Below are positions 56,581 to 64,000 of a stretch of 64,000 bases of DNA, one piece after another; the stretch's first letter is position 1; every line of letters starts with the position of its first letter. A model generated the notes under the pieces. That model had not been told where the DNA came from and made no database searches. It saw only the letters and a list, made by a program, of their open reading frames with translations. The translations under genes and the position numbers were made by a program. This stretch comes from Neurospora tetraspora. Taxonomy: Eukaryota; Ascomycota; Sordariomycetes; Sordariales; Sordariaceae. The stretch covers positions 3,658,001 to 3,722,000 of the forward strand of contig NW_026944386.1 in the NCBI RefSeq assembly GCF_033439725.1, given 5' to 3'.

Positions 56581-59058
56581 ATGCAGGGGATCTGGTCGAC
56601 AGTAGCCCAATTCCGGGGCTGTCGCTGCCACTCCTGTCTGCCCGCTCCGAATAGCTTCAACAACTTTCAAGCTGTGCGTCAGGCCCAGTCCAACGCCCGA
56701 TCCGCCGCCCGCCAGCGAAACAGGAAAGCCCTCGGCAGCAATGTAGCCACCGCCTGCTACACGGCTCTCGCAGCCACCGCCGTCGTCGTCGACACCGAGA
56801 ACAAGGAACGGCGCCGCCGCGAGCTCAACCGCAAGATCCATGAAGCAAAGAAGAACCTGGCCACCCTCATGGTCGACGATGCCGCCGACGGAGACCTCCT
56901 TCGCCTTGTCGGCTCAGCACCTGCCGCCCGCCGACCCGAACCCTTCCGCACCCGCAGCCAGCCAACGATCGATGTGCTCGAGTCTATATGCGATTACCAT
57001 GTCGATTCAGTCAGGAGCCTGGCGTCCAGCGCTACCGAGAAGAGAGCCGCTGTTTTGAAGCTGCGCGACTCCCTTGGCATGTCATGGAGGGACCCGCGCA
57101 AGGACTTTTGTATGGGAAGAGAAGGTCTCGTCAACTGTGACAAAATCATTGCGTCTGAAGAAGTTGCGGCAGAGACCTTGGACCAGGACCGGGAACCTCG
57201 AAACGAGAAGCAGATGGAGAAGCAAATCGACATGGTCACCGACCTTGTGGACGACCTCATGGAAGCCGCCTACAAGGCGTCAGAGATGCAGGGCATCAAG
57301 TCATACCTTCCCAAGGACCATCCCGAGTCGGCCTGGAGTATAACACGGATGCTGAAGAAGGACGGCTATCCCAGGTTCCACCACGCCCATTATGATCCAA
57401 CCATGACAATCCAGGCGCGCCGGCGCTTCAACCAAGTTACGTGCAACATCTTGGCCGACTGGAAGGGACCTCGAAGCCGGGACAAGTATGTGGCCAAGAT
57501 CTGCCATAACCTTCTCATCAACACCGTACCGCCGGGAATTCACAACTACAACATGCTCATAGCAGGCTTTACTCAGATCGGCGAGCATGTTTTGGCTGGC
57601 GCCGTGGTGGACAATTTCCTACATAAGAGCCGTCTCCGGCCCACCCAGGGCACGATACTCTGTCTGATACACCACTACCGCTGCAAGAGAGATGCCGAGG
57701 GTTTCCACATGCTTCTCCGACGCCTCATCGGTCGCGACCCTCGAGGCCTCAATATGCGCAGCAAGTCCATCTCGGATGTATACCAAGACCGTGGGCTCAT
57801 GCGCTGGGCGCTTGAGTCGGATGTCGCCCTAGCCAACGGTCGTACAGTCGTCGAGCGTGCTAATTTGGAGCAGCCCGTTTTGGAAGCCATCATCGAGGCC
57901 CTCATCGACTTCAGGAGAATCGGACATGCCGCAAAGGTGTTTGTTGCCTGCCTCGACCAGAGGTGGACCGTTAACGCTGAACTCTTCGATCAACTATTGC
58001 ATGCCATTTGCAACACTGTCGACGACCTGGCCACTCGTGTGCTTGTCGATGGACTGCTGTCGCACGTGGGCGCCATAACGACCATGATCCTCTCGCGAAG
58101 CTTCTTGTCACTCAAGACTGTAAGGAAACTACGGACCGTTCTCCAGATCCGGTACGCGAGGTCAACAGAGTCCCTCTACGACAACTCTGCCGTTACAGAC
58201 TCAACGTCACCAGCCTACCTTTTGCCTAAGGGCAACGACCGTCTCGAGCGCATTGCGACCTCTATCTGGTTCAGAGAAGCGGTGCAAACCATCTTCCAGC
58301 TCAGGTTAACTCTACCCAAGGTGGAGCATCTTCTGCTAGCGCAACCAGACGAGCATCTCGAACACCGGTTAGACCGCGCCATCACCAGCCTGAACCTCAT
58401 CAGCCCCACAAACCCGCGCGCAGTCGAGCGCGAGGAGCGCGCCAAGGCACTCCAACGCCTAGCCAAGCTAGACTGGCTCACCGAGCAAGTAGAAGCCACC
58501 GAGAAAGCCATCAAGGCCACGACCGAGGAGATCCTGAACATCCTCGCCGTTACCGTTCCGCGCGACGTACGACCCCTGACTTTGTGGCGGCAGCACTGGG
58601 ACGTCGAGGTGCCCCTGGAGAAGCGCCTCAAGTACGATCGGGAGATGCGCACACCCAACACTGGCCTCAATGCGGTCGCCGCGTGCTTTGCTCGGAAAGA
58701 GGAGCTGGATGACCAGCTGGCGGATATCCTCATGGAAGCGTTGCCGGCGCAGACGGCGGCTGAGATTCGTCACGGTGCGAGGGAGACGGCTACGGTGCCG
58801 CATTTGATGGCTTTGACCAAGGAACACCTGAGGAGTTATCAGAAGAAGCCGGTCGCTGCTGTTACTGCCAAGCCGAGGTTGGTGCAAGAGCAAGAGCAGG
58901 ACATAGAGCAGCAGCAGAGAGAGGCGAGCTCTGCCTTTACGGCTAATGATAACCTAGCAGCAGCCGAGATGACTAGGAGGAAACTGGGCTTTGGTTGGAG
59001 GTCAGGAGGTCTCTCGTCGTATTTACCCCTGAGAAGGGTTGCATCTGTTCAAAGATAG
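56581..59058 (+). CDS. Mitochondrial PPR-like protein of fungi
   Basis: A single exon of 825 residues. The N-terminus MQGIWSTVAQFRGCRCHSCL, followed by basic Ala/Arg/Gln sequence, looks like a mitochondrial targeting region, and the CRC-x-x-C pattern resembles a fungal family of mitochondrial pentatricopeptide proteins I have seen. The middle (about 300-560) is built of helical pairs, some with PPR-like positions, for example GIHNYNMLIAGFTQIGEHVL and VLEAIIEALIDFRRIGHAAK. The C-terminal part has charged helices, a Gln-rich stretch and RRKLGFGWRSGG. Known role of the class: helical-repeat proteins binding mitochondrial RNA in expression, processing or translation. The RNA target is unknown, and some repeats are weak, so the PPR call is moderate. 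A short unrelated frame overlaps the start. Confidence 0.75.
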   Translation: MQGIWSTVAQFRGCRCHSCLPAPNSFNNFQAVRQAQSNARSAARQRNRKALGSNVATACYTALAATAVVVDTENKERRRRELNRKIHEAKKNLATLMVDDAADGDLLRLVGSAPAARRPEPFRTRSQPTIDVLESICDYHVDSVRSLASSATEKRAAVLKLRDSLGMSWRDPRKDFCMGREGLVNCDKIIASEEVAAETLDQDREPRNEKQMEKQIDMVTDLVDDLMEAAYKASEMQGIKSYLPKDHPESAWSITRMLKKDGYPRFHHAHYDPTMTIQARRRFNQVTCNILADWKGPRSRDKYVAKICHNLLINTVPPGIHNYNMLIAGFTQIGEHVLAGAVVDNFLHKSRLRPTQGTILCLIHHYRCKRDAEGFHMLLRRLIGRDPRGLNMRSKSISDVYQDRGLMRWALESDVALANGRTVVERANLEQPVLEAIIEALIDFRRIGHAAKVFVACLDQRWTVNAELFDQLLHAICNTVDDLATRVLVDGLLSHVGAITTMILSRSFLSLKTVRKLRTVLQIRYARSTESLYDNSAVTDSTSPAYLLPKGNDRLERIATSIWFREAVQTIFQLRLTLPKVEHLLLAQPDEHLEHRLDRAITSLNLISPTNPRAVEREERAKALQRLAKLDWLTEQVEATEKAIKATTEEILNILAVTVPRDVRPLTLWRQHWDVEVPLEKRLKYDREMRTPNTGLNAVAACFARKEELDDQLADILMEALPAQTAAEIRHGARETATVPHLMALTKEHLRSYQKKPVAAVTAKPRLVQEQEQDIEQQQREASSAFTANDNLAAAEMTRRKLGFGWRSGGLSSYLPLRRVASVQR

Positions 59059-59419
59059 AATCGCATTGTTGCAAAGGGAGAGGGATCGGGCAAAGAAGGA
59101 TACTGTGAAAGGACACCGGATGGACTGGATAGACGGATGGTTATAAATGCAGCCAAGCTAAGCAATGAAGGGCTGGCTTCTTGTACATTAAAACAAAAAG
59201 GTTGACATGACCTACCTGTATACGTACACGCAAAACAATTGGATACATACCAAAACCAAAACCTACCCGTTCACATTTCACATGCCATTTCTCACCATGA
59301 TCTTTTCGTACCCAAAAAAAAAAAAAATCATCCTCCTTTTTGTATATCCTTACGCCCAAATCCCAGATATCCATGATACTGATACAAACAAACAACCACC
59401 TTGAACGGGTCCTCAACCC
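59059..59419. other. Convergent intergenic region
   Basis: A 3' flank shared by the PPR gene (+) and dph1 (-). An A13 run is present near 59316. No gene is seen. Confidence 0.5.
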
Positions 59420-60796
59420 TCAAGCCTCAACAGCAGCAACAGGCTTCGTCCTCCCCAACCCCTCCCTCCCATAATAATCCATCGGATACGCGCCCCTCCC
59501 CCAATCCTCCTTCTCCTCCAGCGCAATCAGCGCCTCATACGGCGTCAACAGCGGTCTGGGAAACGCATACCCCCAATCAATACTCAGTCTCGGACACGCC
59601 ACCTGCACCCAGCACTCCACATCGCTCATCATCGCCAGCTTGCCGGGAAAAATCTCCGAAAGACAGAAATTGACAAACGGCGTGCCGTTTTGCTTGAGTT
59701 TCTCCTCGATCAAGCCCAGCGTGTTCGGGTTTCCCTGCCGCCCGAGACTGCCCAGAATCAAACCCCATTTCTTGGCGGTTTTGGCCTGCCGGATGGCCGA
59801 CCGCCGAACGTCCTGCATCTCCTCGTGTCCGTAGGTTTCGTGCGTCAGTTTGCGGCTGTAGGGGTCGTACCGGTAGGCAGGAATCAAAGGGTTGTGGATC
59901 ATGATGGACTCGAGATGGAAGCGGCCGTCGCCGAGATACAGGATCATGTCGACCTCCTTGCCGCTGGCAGTTAAGAATTGCGAGAGGTTGGGGGATGTGC
60001 ACCCCAAAATCTCGCCCTTGGAAAGCGGCGCGATCTGCGGGATGATGACTTCGTACCCGGCTTTTTGGAGGGTGCTGCGCACGCCGTGGATGGTCGCGTT
60101 GAATTGGATGGTGCCGACCATGGCGATGGATTTCCCGGGGGAGAAGTTGCGTTCCAAGGTGGCCAGGAGGTGGGAGGTGTCGATGCTGATGTCTACGAAG
60201 ACGTACAAGGTCTTGATTTTCGTGACGTCGACTGGGATGAGGCAGGAATGCGCGTAGTGCACCAGCAAGTCGCAGCCCATGGCGCGCGCGGTGTAGTCGT
60301 CGATGCAGCAGGCGCCGTAGGTGACGTCGCCCATGATCAGGGTTTCGATCCCGGGGCAGAATTGGGTCAGGATGTCGGAGATGGTGGTGGCGAAGAGGAG
60401 CAGGCCTTCGGGCATTTGCAGGGCCACGCGCTTGGCGTTGAGCGTGCGGATGCGGTGGATGGTCTTGTGGATCTCGAAGGAGTAGTTGGAGGGGAGCAAG
60501 GCGATGGCGGCGTTGAGGGCGGCGTCGTGCAGGATCGAGTCGGGCACTTGGTTGAGCATGCGAGGGGCGCGGCGCGGTTGGGCTACTTGGATGGCGCCGC
60601 TGTCTTCGATGGAGGTGTTGGCCCCGGCGGATTGGGAGGTGCTGGATGAGGAGGAGGACTTCCCGGCGGCGGCGCTTTGGCGACCGAGGAAACGTTTCTT
60701 GGGTTGTTTCTGCTGGACGGAGGGGGGTGGGGGAGGGTTCATCTCGTCGATGTCGGCGGCGATGCCGAGGTCGACTTGGGCGCGGTCGTCCTCCAT
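59420..60796 (-). CDS. dph1: Diphthamide biosynthesis enzyme Dph1
   Basis: A single exon of 458 residues from the ATG in tccATCC at 60796 ([17 protein letters not shown]); the frame stays open upstream but without another ATG. A Ser- and Pro-rich N-terminus precedes the Dph1/Dph2 fold: three domains, each contributing one Cys to a 4Fe-4S cluster. They are visible in [26 protein letters not shown] and [30 protein letters not shown] and [16 protein letters not shown] are also family blocks. Known role: with Dph2, a radical-SAM-type enzyme that transfers the 3-amino-3-carboxypropyl group from SAM to a histidine of elongation factor 2, the first step of diphthamide synthesis. It is assigned to Dph1 rather than Dph2 because all three cluster Cys are present. 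Confidence 0.95.
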   Translation of the reverse strand: MEDDRAQVDLGIAADIDEMNPPPPPSVQQKQPKKRFLGRQSAAAGKSSSSSSTSQSAGANTSIEDSGAIQVAQPRRAPRMLNQVPDSILHDAALNAAIALLPSNYSFEIHKTIHRIRTLNAKRVALQMPEGLLLFATTISDILTQFCPGIETLIMGDVTYGACCIDDYTARAMGCDLLVHYAHSCLIPVDVTKIKTLYVFVDISIDTSHLLATLERNFSPGKSIAMVGTIQFNATIHGVRSTLQKAGYEVIIPQIAPLSKGEILGCTSPNLSQFLTASGKEVDMILYLGDGRFHLESIMIHNPLIPAYRYDPYSRKLTHETYGHEEMQDVRRSAIRQAKTAKKWGLILGSLGRQGNPNTLGLIEEKLKQNGTPFVNFCLSEIFPGKLAMMSDVECWVQVACPRLSIDWGYAFPRPLLTPYEALIALEEKEDWGRGAYPMDYYGREGLGRTKPVAAVEA

Positions 60797-61476
60797 CCTG
60801 AGTGAGGTGGGTTGATGAGGTAGAGATGGTTGTTTTCCTTCAGTTTCAGATAGCCAGGAAACGGGAGTGTTGTGAAAAGGCTGAGTGTCTCGCCACGCTC
60901 TTGAAGTTGAGATATCTCGGAGTGAGGTTGGATTTGTCAAAGTGAAAATTGCCAAGTACCTACTGGGGTTTATCAATGTCTTGAGCAGCAAGTTTTCAAC
61001 AGAAAAAGACAACAAGTTAATGTGTCAGAAAAGCTGGTTTAATGTACATTTGCCCGATACAACGTATAATATGTTCAAGTTACCGACAACCTTGCCCGAA
61101 GCTCAGCTCTACCATGGCATGTCGTCGTGGACGTTGTCGTTGAGACTTAAGAATGTCAAACTACAAGACCCAATCCGGTAAAGCGTAAACAGCCCCACTT
61201 CTCCAAATGCTTGGTGGTGGTTGTTGGGCCTGGGCTCAAGGTTCAACTGGGAAGTTCGCGGCTGGCAGCTGGCCCAAGCGCAGCGGGAAATTTTAAAGCG
61301 GGTCGTCCTCAGCCACCAGCCAATCAATACCCCGGAAATTGTGCCCTAAGATTTCGACCGGATTGTCCTTAGCAAAAGCGGTCACCACCCACACAAAATC
61401 TTCCCCTTCGGAATTTCTCGAGTCGTCTCAATTCGCAACACCCAACTCCGGTCGTTCAGCCCCAAATACCGCCAAA
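60797..61476. promoter_or_regulatory. Divergent promoter region of dph1 and rps6
   Basis: A 680-bp interval between divergent genes for an EF2-modifying enzyme and a ribosomal protein. Just before the rps6 ATG it is C/T-rich and ends GCCAAAATG, like the leaders of fungal ribosomal protein genes. A 98-codon plus-strand open frame (60885-61181) crosses it; I see no evidence it is coding. Confidence 0.55.
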
Positions 61477-62745
61477 ATGAAGGTACGACGATTCCCCGAT
61501 ATTCACGGCGTCATGGCTACGGCATGACTGCATTTCTGCGCTTTTTTACGAGCCCGAGCGTCCAATTTCGAATTTCGACACTTGGGAGGTCGCGAAAATG
61601 GGAACTTGGGGGAGGAAGAGGAGCCAGAACAGCACCGCGACCATGAGGATGGGAATGGAGACATGGACATGAGGCTGACCCCACGTCCACCAACAGCTGA
61701 ACATTTCGTACCCTGCGAACGGCTCGCAGAAGCTGATCGAGGTCGAGGATGAGCGCAAGCTCCGCCACTTCATCGAGTAAGTTCCAACCACATACAAGTT
61801 GCATTTGGTATCTGAAGACATGTCGCTAACAGCCTAACTACAGGAAGCGCGTAAGTCTCCCCGATATATCGACGACACATCGAAACCAACCACGATGACC
61901 GAACCCGAAACTGACACACCGACTATAGATGGGCGCTGAGGTCCCCGCCGACCCTCTTGGTGATGAGTGGAAGGGCTACATCCTCCGCATCACCGGCGGT
62001 AACGACAAGCAGGGTTTCCCCATGAAGCAGGGTGTCATTGCCCCCAACCGTGTCCGCCTTCTCCTCTCCGACGGCCACTCCTGCTACCGTGCCCGCCGCA
62101 CCGGTGAGCGCAAGAGAAAGTCCGTCCGCGGTTGCATCGTCGGCTCTGATCTCTCCGTCCTTGCTCTCGCCATCGTCAAGCAGGGCGAGCAGGACATCCC
62201 CGGCCTCACCGACACCGTCCACCCCAAGCGTCTCGGCCCCAAGCGCGCCACCAAGATCCGCCGCTTCTTCGGCCTCAGCAAGGAAGACGATGTATGTGTT
62301 TCTCTACGCAATCTCGTCTTCGCCTGCCCCCGAGCTGTTGCGATGATCCTCGCACAGTTCGTCGGGTAGAGTCTGAGATGAACACCAAAGGCTAATTATC
62401 CAATTTTCTACGACGAATAGGTCCGCAAGTACGTCATTCGCCGCGAGGTCCAGCCCAAGGGTGAGGGCAAGAAGCCCTACACCAAGGCTCCCAAGATCCA
62501 GCGCCTCGTCACTCCCCAGCGCCTCCAGCACAAGAGACACCGTCTCGCTCTCAAGCGCCGCCAGGCCGAGAAGGTCAAGGAGGAGGCTGTAAGTTTCACC
62601 CGAAAGCCTCGTTGAACAGCACTGCAGAAATGCTAACAAATCACCACAGTCTGAGTACGCTCAGATCCTCGCCAAGCGCATCGCTGAGGCCAAGGTCCAG
62701 AAGGCCGATGCCCGCAAGCGCCGCGCCTCCTCCATGCGCAAGTAA
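61477..62745 (+). CDS. rps6: 40S ribosomal protein S6 (eS6)
   Basis: Six exons: 61477-61482 (just ATGAAG), 61697-61776, 61844-61850 (7 nt, GAAGCGC), 61929-62291, 62421-62588 and 62650-62745, giving 239 residues. Every junction keeps frame. The 7-nt exon supplies EKR across its junctions and is flanked by a CTAAC branch with CTACAG and a GTAAGT donor. The protein reads [39 protein letters not shown], then [22 protein letters not shown] and [18 protein letters not shown], and ends in the basic [11 protein letters not shown] tail with RRASS, the phospho-site motif of S6 tails. Known role: small-subunit protein and TOR-pathway S6-kinase target. This exon layout, with two tiny exons near the start, is typical of filamentous fungal ribosomal protein genes. 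Confidence 0.95.
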
Positions 62746-64000
62746 GCGTTCGGAGTCAGGTGTGATGGATGATATCCGGTTGCTTTCACGAATTCGGTCA
62801 TGGCGCGGTTATCTGTTGACTCGACCGGGGGGCGTGTTTGTTGTGTGTACATGAGCACCCATTAAAAAGGGCTTTCCACGACAAACTACCAGGAATTGAG
62901 TCTTCAATGAGTTGATACCAAAACAAACGAGCAGCGCTTCGCTTCGGGTTCGCGTTATACGGAATAATATGACGGGACCCTTTGATACCAATACTCCCGC
63001 CACGATCATTGACATATTTGGGGCAGGAGGCAACTGAGGTAGATTCAAAATCAACAATGGGTCTGAATTGTTCGCTTCATATGGGTTTCTTTTGACTGGG
63101 TGCTATGCGTGAACTACGTGCGGATTTGGGAGCATGTGATGGACGGCGTAGGCTTTTAAAAGTTTCAATGACTTCCGTATCAAACTGCATCTGGTATTTA
63201 TCACATGCAATTCCTTGTTATAGAAATCCCTTTCTTTCCAAGTCCACCTTGGGATACAGTTTCTTGTATCTACAAGACAAGTGATACTTGGTCAACAAAC
63301 TCTACGTCCAGTAATCACCTTTCCAAGATGCTGTCTGTCTGTCTTCCTGAAAAACGCCCATGATCTATTTGTTAGCAGCTACATGATATATATAGTCGGC
63401 ATCAAACTTACCACCTCATCGCTCTTATTACCCCCGCAGGGTCACAGTCAGTCCATACCGAATATTAATCCCCCTTAACGTCACCTCGTAAAATCCACCT
63501 CACGACAATTTCAACTTTCAACTTCAACTTTGATTTTCAACTTTCATCCTCATTCCTCAACTGCCTTTCAACTTCCAGAGTTCCAGGATGACTGACTCCA
63601 GCCAGGCTCAAATACAACGGGGAATAGGTAGATATATCATCATATGAAAGCCTTCAAGCTTCAAGAGACAGTCACAGTTTCAGGTTTTTCCTACCTATGC
63701 CATATCTTTGCGTGGAGGCGAGGCACCCATGCAATGGGTTACATACTATGGAATTTATGTTATGTTATGCAATTGGGTTTGTTTGTTTGTTTGTTTGTTG
63801 TCAAGAGCTTTTTGTGAAGGATTGTCGAGAGGTGAGGTGTATCTGGTACTATCTGGTACCGAGAAGCGAATAGCGAAGCTTTGCGTGCTTAAGTTATATC
63901 CGTTATTTTTGGAATATATGCTTTCAAATTGTATATTACTTTCACTACCTATGATCATCAATCAGTTCCCACCGATACTTTTCATTATGACATGATTAGA
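62746..64000. other. 3' flank of rps6, no gene seen
   Basis: About 1.25 kb to the end of the window. It contains short simple repeats: several copies of tcaacttt-like units at 63508-63548 and (gttt)n at 63775-63797. Open frames are 60-95 codons, overlap on both strands and show no family resemblance. A gene starting beyond the window cannot be excluded. Confidence 0.5.

Noticed and set aside
1-64000. CRISPR array, bacterial operon features, biosynthetic cluster or 5S/large rRNA genes
   Set aside because: No regular spaced repeats, ribosome-binding sites, clustered synthases or recognisable rRNA sequence were seen; the window is an ordinary fungal chromosome segment.

Overview
This window looks like nuclear DNA of a filamentous ascomycete, most likely Neurospora or a close Sordariaceae relative. 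The evidence is short spliceosomal introns (GTRNGT donors, CTAAC or CTGAC branch points, YAG acceptors), GC-rich coding sequence, an intron-bearing tRNA-Leu, housekeeping proteins of the expected fungal lengths (for example a 513-residue V-ATPase B subunit), and two very AT-rich, stop-riddled transposon islands that look like products of repeat-induced point mutation (RIP). Exon structures were read from splice signals and reading-frame agreement, not from transcripts.

Layout. 0.4-8.4 kb: a fungal membrane protein of unknown function (+), the golgin Rud3 (-), a gene-poor gap, and a Nop15/NIFK-type nucleolar RRM protein (-). 10.0-14.4 kb: an unrecognised 794-residue protein (+), then a secreted aldose 1-epimerase (-). 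15.7-19.9 kb: V-ATPase subunit B (vma-2, -) divergent from the spliceosomal cyclophilin Cwc27 (+). 20.3-20.7 kb: a 43-bp perfect inverted repeat around telomere-like TTAGGG units. 23.0-25.8 kb: heat shock factor HSF (+) with a long in-frame open extension beyond its stop. 27.5-28.1 kb: a PPIL3-type cyclophilin (-).

28.7-33.4 kb is the first RIPed island: a pogo/Fot1-like DNA transposon whose left terminal repeat is split by a 1.4-kb LTR element with 173-bp LTRs. 34.9-44.0 kb: an arrestin-like protein (+), tRNA-Leu(UAG) (-), tRNA-splicing endonuclease subunit Sen54 (+), and a nuclear-type protein with two copies of a novel-looking repeat (-). 46.2-50.9 kb is the second RIPed island, a TIR element with a Tc1/mariner-type transposase relic and about 3 kb of unexplained sequence. 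52.5-62.7 kb is gene-dense: Zpr1, an RNase P/MRP Rpr2/Snm1-like protein and a UPF0587 protein (three consecutive zinc proteins, all -), a mitochondrial PPR-like protein (+), diphthamide enzyme Dph1 (-) and ribosomal protein S6 (+).

There is no obvious biosynthetic or defence cluster. Several genes serve RNA and translation (Nop15, Cwc27, PPIL3, Sen54 and the intron-bearing tRNA it should help process, Rpr2/Snm1, Dph1, Rps6). The best leads are the open frame after the HSF stop, the nested RIPed transposons, the inverted repeat at 20.3 kb, a possible frame break at the Sen54 N-terminus, and the duplicated repeat protein.
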